37,957 nucleotides of DNA from the NCBI GenBank assembly GCA_016871495.1, contig VHDF01000042.1, forward strand, positions 1-37,957, written 5' to 3'. Of this stretch, positions 24,167 through 33,830 are shown piece after piece. The notes under the pieces were generated by a model that saw only the letters and a program-made list of their open reading frames with translations, had not been told where the DNA came from and ran no database searches. Position 1 is the stretch's first letter. Every line of letters begins with the position of its first letter. The translations under genes were made by a program, and so were the position numbers. The DNA is from Verrucomicrobiota bacterium. Its GTDB lineage: Bacteria; Verrucomicrobiota; Verrucomicrobiia; Limisphaerales; VHDF01.

Positions 24167-25141
24167 CTATTGCACCGTCACCGCCCGGTAGAAGCGCGGA
24201 CCTGAACCTTGAGCGTTGGGATCGGAGATGCGAACGACTCCATTCACCGAATTGGTGGTCATGAGCGGCGTCCAAACGTCAAACGAAGTTGTCCACTCGA
24301 TGGTGTATTCCCCGCCGGGCAGTCCGCTGAGATCGAATTGCAGGGATCCATTGCTGAACCCTGGAGGTGCAAACCTTGCCGGGGCCTCCAATCGGTAGGT
24401 CAAGTTGGCCGTCCCCGTCGCTCCATTCACACCATCGACCGCAATGTAATAAACCGTCCCTCGAATGATGGGCACCACGACTTTGCTGTCCTTCCCGTCC
24501 GTTCCGCCATCGTTGTCGCAAGCGACAGGAGTCAACGTCGCAAAGTCCGCCGCGTTCCCCGTGTAAACCGCCAGCACGGTGTCGAAATCGCTGCCATCCG
24601 TGGTCAGCGTCAGGAACCCGTCGGCTTCCGGAGTGTAGGAAGTCCACTGACTGGACCCGCCGATCACACCGCAATGCTGAGGCTCCCCTTCCTCCGTATT
24701 CGACCCGAATGAGTTGAAGATCTGGCTGCCGGAATAACCGCGCGCCACAGCCGTTCCTGTCCGCCTCGTCCGGGGCAATCCGCCCAACGCCCTTTCCAAG
24801 GGCAGAGGCGACGGGGTCAATGCATCCGAGGAGAGTTCCAGAAAGAGAACGGCATCCGACAACTTGTCTTCGCTGGAGACGTTTGCATTGACCTTGTCTC
24901 CTTCGCTCAAGTTGACCTGTAACCTCGCCGATCGGCTGGTGATGCTGGCTGAGGGATTCGAGACCTCGACAACGTAATCGCCAAGATTGGTCAACTGCAC
25001 GGCCGTGATCGAAAGTGTTTCGGAGGTCGCCCCTGGGATGGCGGCTCCATTGAAAAACCATCGATACGTAATGGGATTGAGGGAGCCCACCGGATTCACC
25101 GCGGCCACTTTGAATTCCGCCGCGGCGCCCAACCGGGTCAC
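24167..25141 (-). pseudogene. Fragment 4: Ig-like domain and C-terminal domain
   Basis: The frame starts at a GTG that overlaps the stop of fragment 3 (GTGA). Its first residues are already inside an Ig-like domain: LGAAAEFKVAAVNPVGSLNP, then YRWFFNGAAIPGATSETL, then LGDYVVEVSNPSASI. Upstream the frame reads PQTVV, the expected Ig beginning. A frame change rather than a new gene therefore joins the two. After a linker, SQWTSYTPEADGFLTLTTDG and FDTVLAVYTGNAADF match a domain common in verrucomicrobial secreted proteins. The end, GGEYTIEWTTSFDVWTPL..FYRAVTVQ, is a typical C-terminal module. Confidence 0.75.
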
Positions 25142-28100
25142 GACCGTTTGCGGATGACTGTGTTCTTGGCGGAAAGCGCGACTTGAAACGTCCGGCTCGA
25201 CCGGGCGCCCTGCTCATCGATCACCGACACCGTCACCAGCGCCGATCCCGTGGCGTCGGCTGAAGGCGATATGCTTAATCCACGCCGGGCCCCCGTTCCT
25301 TCGATCTTCAAGGCGGCATCCGGCAGCACACTTTGATCGCTCGACCTCGCCACCACTTGCAGTTTCTCGACAGGTGTTTCAGCGTCCGTAACCACGATCG
25401 AGATGGGACCGATGACGCGCCCACCCACGCTCACCTGATCTTGAATCTCGTTCAGGGTCGGCGCCGTGTTCGCTCCTTGGTCGATCGAATGGGCGTTCAC
25501 GCTGAGCACGTAACGAACCGGTGTCTTGTTGCCGGGATCGCCGTGCAGAACCAGCACGTACTCGGCGGCACGCGGAGGCAGATATTCGAAATCGTTGTTC
25601 AACGCTGTCCCTCCCAGGGCCTCGTTGGCCGTGCCGTAGAGCGTCCAATAGGCGCCGGCATCCAGCCCCTGCCCGTTGAAATACAGCCGCTCCTTGCCCG
25701 TGACCGTGAGCCGAAGGATCCGCGCGCTGGTCGGGGGATCCAACACCCCGTCGAATGCGGTGTTGTAGCGAAGCACCGGCTGCGAGGCGACGTCAAAGAG
25801 CTGAAAAGCAAAAGCGCCCTTCGCATCGCCGCTTCCGTCAATCGACAGGGTAAAAACGCCCGATTCGCCAAGGGTCAACGGGCCAAAATCACCCCCCGCG
25901 GCAAACTCGCGCAAAACCCCGCCTGAAGGATTGATGAAGCGAGCGCGCAGGGACGCATGCTCCGCGAACAACGAATCGAAGTACAACTTTTGACCGGGAA
26001 AACCCTTGAACTTGAACATCGAAAAATCCCCGGCCCGTTCCAAGACGCCTTTCATCACCGCACCGAGCTCCAGTTCCAAATCGGGAATGGAAGCGACATT
26101 GACGCTGAATTTGAAGCTCGGCGGCTTCTCGGCATGACTCGTGAGGACCAGCAGGTGCACCCCTGTTTGGGTGGCGACGGATTCGAAATCGCGATTGATG
26201 GTGTTGCCACCCAGAGCCGCATTGCCTGGACCGTAAAGATTCCACGCCCCCGTAAATTCCGAACCCAAACCATCGAAGAAAAGTCGCTGGCCGGCCGTCG
26301 CCAGCACCTTGTAAATCACCGCGCCGAATCCCGGATCCACGACGCCAGCATACTCGCGATTGAGGACCAACTCAGGCTGGCTTCCCATTTCAAACACTCG
26401 AAATGCAAAGTCCCCGATGGCGCCGCCGTTGGCATCAATGACCACTCGATAATGGCCATTCCCCCCCAAAGTCACAGGACCCCGGTCATTGTCGATCGCC
26501 ACAGCGAACAAATCAGCGCCCGACTCCACATCCTGAACGCGGGCCACACCTCCGCCAAATCCCTTCATACCGTCGAAATACAGCCGCTGCCCCGCCACGC
26601 CTGCAAACTCGAATATTCTGCGATCCCCCGGCAGCGAAATGCTGCCGGACACCACCGAATTCAACGGCAGCTTCTCCGTGGTCACACGTGCCGGCAAAGC
26701 CCGGAACGCATAGCCCGCCGGAGCCGCCGTCCTTCCGTCCATCGTCAGAACATAAACGCCATCGGACGGAAGGATGACCTCCATATCAGCGCCCCAATGA
26801 ACCTGCGCCAGCACGGCGTTCTGGGGACTGTAAAGTCTCCAATCGCCTCCATTGGTGCCCAAGCTGTCGAAGTACCACCGCTGCCCAGCCCCCCCCAACA
26901 ATGCATAAGGGGTGATCCCCAACCCCAGGTCGTTGACTTTGCGAATCTCCACCCCTGCCTCAATCCTGGCTGCTTTCGCCAAATCAAGCATCCGGAATCG
27001 AAAATCCGCTCGCACTCGAGAACCATTGTCCACCAACAACGTGTAACGCCCGCCCATCTCGAGGCTGAATGGATTGGTATCCGAATCCGAATTGCCATTG
27101 ACGTGCTGCACTCGTCCCACCGGTCCGTAAAGACGCGAACTAACTCCATCGAAATCCGCGTCAAGAGCGTCGTAAAGCAGCCTCTGACCGACGGAACCGT
27201 CGAGAGTGAATTGGCGCGCTTCGCCGGGATCGAGATCTCCCGCGACGCTCTCGCCCAAGGACAGCGCGGGAGCCTGGGAAAAGTTGAGCAGGTGAAACTT
27301 GTCGGTTCCGGTTCCCCTGACTTGCAAGGTCAGCTTGCCATTCTTCGGGATGATGAAAGGACCGCTGTCTCCATTGGACCCCACGGTGAAAAGATTCGCC
27401 CCACCAGCCGGGGCCTCACGCAAATCCACCAAAACTCCCCCGGCCGGATCCTGCGCATCAAAGTAAACCAAATGCCCGGCCACACCATCGAATTCAAACC
27501 GGTTCGTTCCTCCGCCCGTCACGGATCCTTGAATCAGTTGCCCGAAACCCGCAAGCGTCCCCGTGGGCTCCTCCAAAACGGTCAGCAAGAATCCATAAGG
27601 CAGCGAAGCGGCCGGATTATTGTCTGACACGATCATGACATAATGCTCGCCTGACTCCACCAGAGCGAAATCCAAGTTCCTCGCCCTCAACCCGCCAAAA
27701 TCGGTCGTCACTCCCGAAGGATTCACCAACCGGGCCGAAATGCCCCCGTCCGTGGCACCCGCCCCGGCCAGTCGCATCCGTTGTCCCGCCTTGGCCGAAA
27801 ACCGATACAAATCCATGCGAGCCCCCGGAACCAGCGCCCCCACCACATTGCCTCCGATGCTGATCGGAGCCGAAGCCGCCAAATCAAGCGCGCGAAATTG
27901 AAAGTCACCCACCCAGGCCCTGGATGCGGTGAACGTAATGCGATGCTTCCCGGTTTCCTTGAAAACTTCCACCGCCCCATCCGCCGCGCCCCCTGACCCC
28001 AAATCCCCCGCCGGCGGACTCGAGAAAACATACCGAACCGGGGCGACGCCACCAAGAGGCGAAAGCCAGTCCAAGATGACCTTTTGCCCCGCCACGCCGT

Positions 28101-29553
28101 CGAAAAGGAATTGGATGGAATCGCCCGGATTCTGAATGGCACCCCGCGTCGTTTGACCCAAGAGCAGAGCCGACTGCGCGGCGACCATCGGAGTGACCCG
28201 CAGGCCATAAGGAACCGGATTCTCCGAATTGCCATCCAGCACTAAAAAATACTCGCCGTCACCCGGAAGGGTCACGGTGGAGTCGCCGGTCAAGTTGCTT
28301 CCCGTCAGCCAGCGTCCGGTCGGCTCATAGAATCCCCAACCGGCAGCGGTGGAAGGGCCCATAAAGTCCAGGTATAACCTTTCGTCAATCTTGCCTCGAA
28401 TGCGGAAGATAACGCTCTGATTTCCTCGCTCCATGGAGTCACCCTGATCCCAAAGCAGGTACATTGCATTGCCCCCAAAGCCCTCCTCGAACTGTGCGCG
28501 CATGCGATAAACACCCGGCGCAACGGGCACGGAGGCCGGGCCGACCCTGATGGCCTGGCCCTGGCCCCAGTTGTTGTCCGTGAGCTCCGGCGAAGCTTTT
28601 TCGAATTGCCCATTTCCATCCAGGTCGATCCAGAGGCGGCTGCCATCGTCGCTCGAGGTGAAAAACCGCGTGTTCGGGATCGTGACCAGAACGGTGCCAT
28701 CCCACTGAACCGAATAGTCTTCCCAATTGTCATCCGTCCCTTTGGTCAACCCGACTGCGGCACGAGAGCCCCAATTCGGATTGTCGAAGGCGATCTGAGA
28801 GTCGGCTCTTTTCCCCGCCACAGGTTGCGTAATCCGCCAATCATCCTGCTCTGGATGGCTCCTTAAACTGGAGTTGATATAGGTTCCCACGACATCCAAA
28901 GCTGGGGCCGGCACCACGGAGAAGCCGTACGCCTTGCCATACTCCAAATCGCGCACGGCGGAGGATCCGAGGTCGATCCACCGAAACGCGTAATCTCCCG
29001 TTGTCGCTCCGATGCCATCCAGCACGAGCGTGTACACGCCGGCCTGGCCGATCGTAAATGGACCGCGGTCCGTGACTCGATTGACCTCCCAAAGCGATTC
29101 CCCTCCGGGGCCGAGCAGCCGGGCGTGAACGGATCCGGGATGATTGCTTTGCGCATCGAAGTAAAATTGTTGCCCCACGCGGGCGGTGAACCGGAATTGG
29201 TGCTGGTCACCCGGGCGAAGAATCGAACCCTCCAAGCGCTGGTTCATGAGCAAGTCCTCCACCGCGTGTTCATACGCGTTCACCCGGAAAGCAAAAGGAA
29301 TCGGGTTCGGCGCTCCATGCCCGTAGATGAACAAGTGATACGCCCCGGCGCGCGGGAGGGTCAGCTCGAAGCTGCCCGATAATCCCACATTCCCCAACGT
29401 CTCGTTCGCGGGACCAAACAAAATCATGCCGCCGCCCGCTTGCCCCCACAGACCGTTGAAAAAGAGCCTCTCCCCCTGCCGGCCTTCATAACGGTAAGCC
29501 TGCAAAACCGTTCCGGGATCCAGGCTCTGTCCCGCTTCCCATTCCAGGAACAT
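25138..29553 (-). pseudogene. Fragment 3: twelve PPC-like units, PA14-like module 2 and a cadherin-like domain
   Basis: This is the largest open part (1,471 codons). Its ATG at 29553 lies just after the internal TAA in the same frame as the preceding module remnant, so it is not a natural start and has no signal peptide. It contains 12 PPC anchors and an intact PA14-like module (about 212-380) with DDWRITQPVAGKR, then TSSDDGSRLWIDLDGNGQFE and EEGFGGNAMYLLWD. A cadherin-like domain near the end (about 1365-1470) contains APTLNEIQDQVSVGG and ALVTVSVIDEQGARS. It leaves the coding frame at ..NTVIRKRS. Confidence 0.8.
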
Positions 29554-29737
29554 CGTGTTTGCTCCGAATTACTCCGCATACTGGACACGAAACGCGTAAG
29601 TGCCCGCCGGAATCCGCTCCATCGGCCCGCGCCGGGTCGTGCCTTGACCTTGGCCCCAATTATTATTGAGAAACTCCGGACCCGTTTCTTCAAACTTGCC
29701 ATCCGCATTCAAATCAACCCAGAGCCGACTGCCATCG

Positions 29738-31252
29738 TCACTGCTGGTATAGAGCCTCGCGCCTTCCCGCCACCTGCTGGGTGACACGCCAGTCATCCTG
29801 GGTTGCGTAGCTCCGCAGGCTTTCATTGATATAACTCCCCACGACTTTGATCAACGCCGAAGCGGGTACACTCTCAATGCCCACTCCATACGTCGTGTTC
29901 AACTGCAAAGCCCGCACGGGCGGGGACGCAAGGTCGAACAACCGAAACCGATAAGCCCCGATGTTCCCCGCCCCTCCCTCCACGATGAACTGATACTTGC
30001 CGAACTCCGTGAGAGTCAACGGCCCGAAGTCGGAATCCATTCCCCTGAAAAAAAGATCCGCCCCACCCGGCGAGCGCAAACGAACCGTCGCCCGGGTGAA
30101 CCCCTCGATGGCATCGTAAAAAAGACGCTGCCCGGGCGCCCCATCGAACTCGTAGACCGCATCCTCGCCCGCCGCGTTGATCTCCCTGGACACCAGAGCT
30201 CCCAGCCCCAGGACCTGCGTCCGGGTCCCGGCCCTCGATGGAACCAAGTCAAAAAAAGCCGGTTCACGACCTCCGCCCCCGATTCCCAACACGTAAATCG
30301 ATTCGAAGACCGTGGTAAACTCCAAATCCGCATTCCACGAATTCTGGCTCAGGATCTCATTCTTGGGACCATAGACCGCCCATCCCCCGCCATTGGTCCC
30401 ACGCCCGTCAAAAAACCAGCGTTCCCCGGCCTTCGCCGCGAATCGGCGGAAGATAGCCCCCGTTGGCGGATCCATCTTGCCTGTCAAAGGCGAACCCAAC
30501 TCCAGCATCGGCGCTTGATCCACATCGAAATAACGGAATCGGAAGTCCGTTTTCACGTTGCTCACGTTTTCCGTAATCCAATAGTAACGCCCTGCGGCTC
30601 CCAGCGTGAAAATGCCAACATCATGATCCGCGTTCCCGTTCACAAATTGGATGTTCCCCGCTGAATTGAGGAGTCGAATGAGCACCGGATCGAAATCCGC
30701 ATCCAATGCGTCATAGAAGATCCGTATCCCCGCGGTCCCCTCAAAAGCAAAAACCTCGGTCTGCGCGATTTCCAAATCTCCCTTCATTTCCACGCCCGGC
30801 GGCACGTGTTTCAGTCCTGTCAAATCCAGCAACCTCAACCGATAGGCTCCGGTCCCCCGCACCACCACATCGTAGGCAGCACTGGAAGCAACCAAATGCG
30901 GACCCGAGTCCCCACTGGCACCCACCGTGAACATGTTCCCCCCGGTTCCATCCGAACGCCGAAAATCCACCACCACGCCTCCGGCTCCCCGGTTCAAACT
31001 ATCCAGGTAAACCCACTGGCCCGCCACGGCTTGGACCGTAAATCGATTCGTCCCTCCCGTAACCGAACCTTCCAAGATCTGCCCAAATCCGATCGATTGC
31101 CCCTTGGCATCCGCCGCCGCAGTCACCTCGAACTGATAAGAGAAAGCGAGGCTCCCTGAACCCGTCCCGGCCACCAGCAAGACACAAATACCGTCGGTGG
31201 GGAGCACCACTTCGCCTAAATCGGTCCGAAATCCGCAGCCGGAAATTAACAC
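29738..31252 (-). pseudogene. Fragment 2: four PPC-like units and the start of PA14-like module 1
   Basis: This segment holds four PPC anchors (GQWVYLDS, GIRIFYDA, GERWFFDG, GQRLFYDA). It then enters the first PA14-like module (SYINESLRSYATQDDWRVTQQVAG) and runs out of frame into a stop at 29738. The frame is open upstream of the ATG at 31252 back to about 31289, so that ATG is an internal Met rather than a true start. The module resumes at about 29760 in another frame (ARLYTSSDDGSRLWVDLNAD) and runs to the TAA at 29569-29571. Confidence 0.75.
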
Positions 31253-31288
31253 TTGGTCCGCGGCACCATAAAACTCCCAGGAGGCCGC

Positions 31289-31781
31289 TGTCGAACTTGA
31301 GACGCTGGCCAGCCAGCCCTTTCCAAAAATACACCACCGACTGCCGTTGCGGAGCCAAAACTCCGTTCACCGTCTTGCCCGACACAAGCTCCGGCCCGGA
31401 GGCCACATCAAGAATGCGGAACTTGAATTCTCCGGTGGATTCGCGAATGCCATCGACCGTGACCAGATAGTTCCCGGTCTCCTCCAAAGTCTGCAATCCC
31501 CCGTCGCGTCCGGCGACCGAGTTGAGCACCTGTTTTCCCGAAGGTGCAGTGACCGTGATCGTCAGTCCGCCATTGTCCGGCTCCAATCCATCCAGAAATA
31601 CCCGCTGCCCGGCGGTGCCTTTGATCGAGTAGCCGACGAGGCCACCCGCCAAGGCAATCTTCCCCTCAACGGTCTCGCCATACCGAATCACCGAACTGGC
31701 GGGCAAGAGCTGAGCCCAAGCCGGGAACGACTTCAGGAGAAATCCCGTGAGGAATCCGAGGAGGATGAGGGGTCGTTTCAT
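31289..31781 (-). pseudogene. Fragment 1: signal peptide plus the first PPC-like units
   Basis: MKRPLILLGFLTGFLLKSFPAWA is a clear signal peptide with an AWA-Q cleavage site. It is followed by one complete PPC-like unit (AGQRVFLDGLEP) and the beginning of a second (AGQRLKFDS). After FDS, near 31289, the frame continues to 30999 with non-homologous, Arg-rich sequence, while the PPC sequence continues in a neighbouring frame (AASWEFYGAADQVLISG). The frame change therefore lies within a few bases of 31290. Confidence 0.75.
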
Positions 31782-31911
31782 AATTCACGCGTTCGCAATT
31801 CCAGGAATTGCATTGAGAATAGCTTCCAGCGGGAACTCCCCGCAGGGCTCCCATGCCAGGAGCATACCACAAGCCAATGCCCGGGCGCAGCTCAAAACCC
31901 GAGGCCGAGAT

Positions 31912-31953
31912 CACGGTAAAACAAAGCGGCGGATTCCAAGGAATCCGCCGCTT
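31912..31953 (-). terminator. Intrinsic terminator of rpmB
   Basis: AAGCGGCGGATTCC (31924-31937) is perfectly complementary to GGAATCCGCCGCTT (31940-31953), giving a 12-13 bp GC-rich stem with a small loop. On the minus strand it is followed by TTGTTTTACC. It starts 28 nt after the rpmB stop codon. It also insulates the giant locus that follows. Confidence 0.85.
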
Positions 31954-31981
31954 CAAATCGGGTGCTGAACAGGTCGGGATC

Positions 31982-32248
31982 TCAGGCCTTCTTCGACTCG
32001 CCTTTTTTCCAAGTGCGCTTGGGTGGCTTGGTCACCAAACCCTGCTTCAAGGCCTTGGCGCTGACTCGGATGTAGCGGACTTCGCCGTCCACCACCGCCT
32101 TAACCCGTTGCAGGTTGGGGAAAAACCTTCGCTTGGTAATGGCGGTGACGTGGGTGCCAATGCCGCCCTGTTTCTTGGCTTTTCCACTGCGCCAAATAAT
32201 ACTGCCCTTGACCGGGCCCTTGCCTGTTAATTCGCAAATTCTTGCCAT
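31982..32248 (-). CDS. rpmB: Ribosomal protein bL28
   Basis: This is a large-subunit ribosomal protein of 88 residues. The ATG at 32248 starts MARICELTGKGP, the standard bL28 beginning. The conserved core KRRFFPNLQRVKAVVDGEVR (39-58) and IRVSAKALK (60-68) follows, and then a Lys-rich tail. An open frame extends 20 codons upstream but is unrelated to bL28. Only one cysteine (Cys5) is present, so this is the zinc-free (C-minus) form. The frequent partner rpmG (bL33) is not adjacent. The gene has its own terminator downstream and a 350-nt non-coding interval upstream. Confidence 0.95.
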   Translation of the reverse strand: MARICELTGKGPVKGSIIWRSGKAKKQGGIGTHVTAITKRRFFPNLQRVKAVVDGEVRYIRVSAKALKQGLVTKPPKRTWKKGESKKA

Positions 32249-32342
32249 ATCTACATTTCCGCGAAGCTCGCGAGCGGGCGAAACTATCAACCTTCGCCGC
32301 CAATGCAAGGACGAATGTTTCCTAATTTCAGTTCCTCAGTTC
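32249..32342. other. Short interval upstream of rpmB
   Basis: Together with family B copy 2 this makes a 352-nt gene-free stretch. The part next to rpmB should carry its promoter and ribosome binding site. GCGGAAAT about 10 nt before the ATG is a weak Shine-Dalgarno candidate. Nothing else was recognised. Confidence 0.35.
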
Positions 32343-32543
32343 CCGGTGCTTCCGCAAGCTGACGGGGCGCGCCGTTCACAGCGCTTCCGCTCGCGCCAGC
32401 CTGCCTGACCGGCTCGGATGGAACCTCGCCCTCCCGCTCCAGGGCCCGCCATGGGTGGATGCCTTCGCCCCGGCAGCACCCTTGCCCCTCCAACCTGCGA
32501 TGCCCCTTTCAAGACATGCCCTGAAGCGGCGTGAACGCCGCGC
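32343..32543. repeat. Family B hairpin repeat, copy 2
   Basis: It begins CCGGTGCTTCCGCA and continues through GGGGCGCGCCGTTCAC and GCGCTTCCGCTCGCGCC, then GGGCCCGCC, GATGCCTTCGCC, GGCAGCAC, GATGCCCCTTT and GCGGCGTGAACGCCGCGC. The two ends align closely with copy 1, while the middle has diverged by substitutions and a small insertion. It separates rpmB from the end of the ABC operon. Confidence 0.78.
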
Positions 32544-32600
32544 GCATCACTGACAAACCTGTGAATGCGCGGAGATCCGCCCCAGGCGCGCTTGGCCCGC

Positions 32601-33830
32601 CTACTTCAACGGAATGGGAGGTGGGTTGATGTTGGGAATCGGAGCATCAATCTCACTGTCGGCTGCCCCACCGTCCTTCTTCTCGTCGCCCTTCTTGTCG
32701 GCCATGAAATCGGCGCGATTCTTGAGGATCGCATCGATGTTCCACTTCGACACCAAATAGGTCCAGTTTGCCAGGGCTTTCTCTTTCGCCAATTTCTCCT
32801 TCAGCTTGTCTTGCTTTTCCTTGAATTCCTTGTCGAGCTTTTCCTTGTCCTCCGGCTTCTCATCCTTGCCGGGGGTGCGTTCTCCAGCCAGCGAGGCACT
32901 CGTCGCCACTTGCAGATGGTAGTTCTCTTCCGGCGTCTTCGATCCGATTTTGATTTGATAAGTAAAACCCTCAAACGTTTCAACGGTCGCGGTCATCGGC
33001 TGATGAAGTCCGGTCGTTTCCGGCTTCGCCTCGGGCGAAACCACGTCGGTGAAACTTGGATAGGAGAACAAGTTCCCAGCCGCAGAAGCTTTCGTCGCGT
33101 CAAATTTCTCCTCCGGCTTGGCGTCCGCCAGCTTCAATTCCCCGCCCTCGGTCTCCCGATGGATTTTCCACGAGTTCGTGTCCTGGGTGTGAGTGACCGC
33201 GACGCTCTTCAGTTTTTCAACTTTGAAGAATTCTTTGTCGATCCACGTCTCGGCCTTGGGTTCCAGGTTGTTCAACGGATCAGAAATGACCGCCACGTCC
33301 TGCCCTGGTTCGCCCACGAGCAGGTAACGGCCGTCCGGCCATTCCCCGCCTCCGCCAAAAGGAGATGCCTCGCCGCCGGATTTCTTCACGTGCTTCTTGC
33401 CCAGCAACACGGACTTGATCGTTTTGCCGCTGGCATCCTTCAATTGGACCAGTGTCCCGGAATTGGTTCCCTGGTCAGGAGGAAGGAGGTCCAACCGCCC
33501 AAGCTGGGAGGCTCCCACTTTGACGGCTTGGACCGTCTTGAGTTCCCAGAGTTTTCTGAGGGTGTCGCCGATTTCACTGAAGTTGGCCGGATACTCGAAG
33601 CGCTCCTTCACGTGCCACGCCTCGCCCTTCTTGACGAGGTGAAGCGTGTTGGTTTGCTGTTGGATCACGATGGAGCTGACTTCGTTGATGGGGAACTCGC
33701 CCAAGGCTTTTTGGCCCATGCTTTGCCCCGACGACTTCCAGGCGGAGGTGTCGCGTCGATACAGGAGAGCTCCCAGGCCGACGACGACGGCCCCCACCAC
33801 CAGGATGAGGATGAGTTGCTTGCGGTTCAT
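32601..33830 (-). CDS. DUF4340 domain membrane-anchored protein
   Basis: This is a bitopic protein of 409 residues. An N-terminal membrane span (LILILVVGAVVVGLGALLY, 6-24) anchors a soluble domain. GEFPINEVSSIVIQQQTNTL, LVKKGEAWHVKERFEYPANF and WELKTVQAVKVGASQLGRLD are typical of DUF4340 proteins, which accompany Gld-type ABC transporters. A Lys/Glu-rich coiled-coil stretch lies at about 325-365, and the C terminus is Asp/Pro-rich. The ATG at 33830 overlaps the stop of the GldG-like gene as ATGA, which fixes the start. The longer frame beginning at 33917 lies inside the upstream gene. Function is unproven. Co-occurrence suggests an accessory subunit working on the outer face of the membrane. 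Confidence 0.85.
   Translation of the reverse strand: MNRKQLILILVVGAVVVGLGALLYRRDTSAWKSSGQSMGQKALGEFPINEVSSIVIQQQTNTLHLVKKGEAWHVKERFEYPANFSEIGDTLRKLWELKTVQAVKVGASQLGRLDLLPPDQGTNSGTLVQLKDASGKTIKSVLLGKKHVKKSGGEASPFGGGGEWPDGRYLLVGEPGQDVAVISDPLNNLEPKAETWIDKEFFKVEKLKSVAVTHTQDTNSWKIHRETEGGELKLADAKPEEKFDATKASAAGNLFSYPSFTDVVSPEAKPETTGLHQPMTATVETFEGFTYQIKIGSKTPEENYHLQVATSASLAGERTPGKDEKPEDKEKLDKEFKEKQDKLKEKLAKEKALANWTYLVSKWNIDAILKNRADFMADKKGDEKKDGGAADSEIDAPIPNINPPPIPLK

Larger units (their letters stand above)
24167..31781 (-). pseudogene. Broken giant secreted PPC/PA14-repeat protein gene (whole locus)
   Basis: Read from 31781 leftwards, the consecutive fragments form one protein of about 2,540 codons: a signal peptide, 18 PPC-like units each anchored by a GQR-(Y/F)-(F/Y)-D-type motif, two PA14-like modules, a cadherin-like domain, an Ig-like domain, and a C-terminal domain ending FYRAVTVQ. 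Four lesions interrupt it. A frame change lies near 31288-31292. A frame change with loss of about 45 codons lies near 29755-29770. A TAA at 29569-29571 falls where the intact sister module has Gly. A frame change lies near 25140-25165. Homologous coding resumes in another frame, or after the stop, each time. The best reading is gene decay. Assembly errors could explain the simple frame changes but not the deletion. An intact version would be a large adhesin-like or extracellular matrix protein. Confidence 0.8.

Noticed and set aside
25138-25141. GTGA overlap taken as translational coupling of two separate genes
   Set aside because: The sequence just after the GTG is already inside an Ig-like domain whose beginning lies upstream in the same frame. 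A frame change inside one gene explains it better.
25957-27627. 556-codon plus-strand open frame opposite the giant pseudogene
   Set aside because: It has His/Arg/Ile-rich composition and no domain, while the opposite strand carries a well-defined repeat protein.
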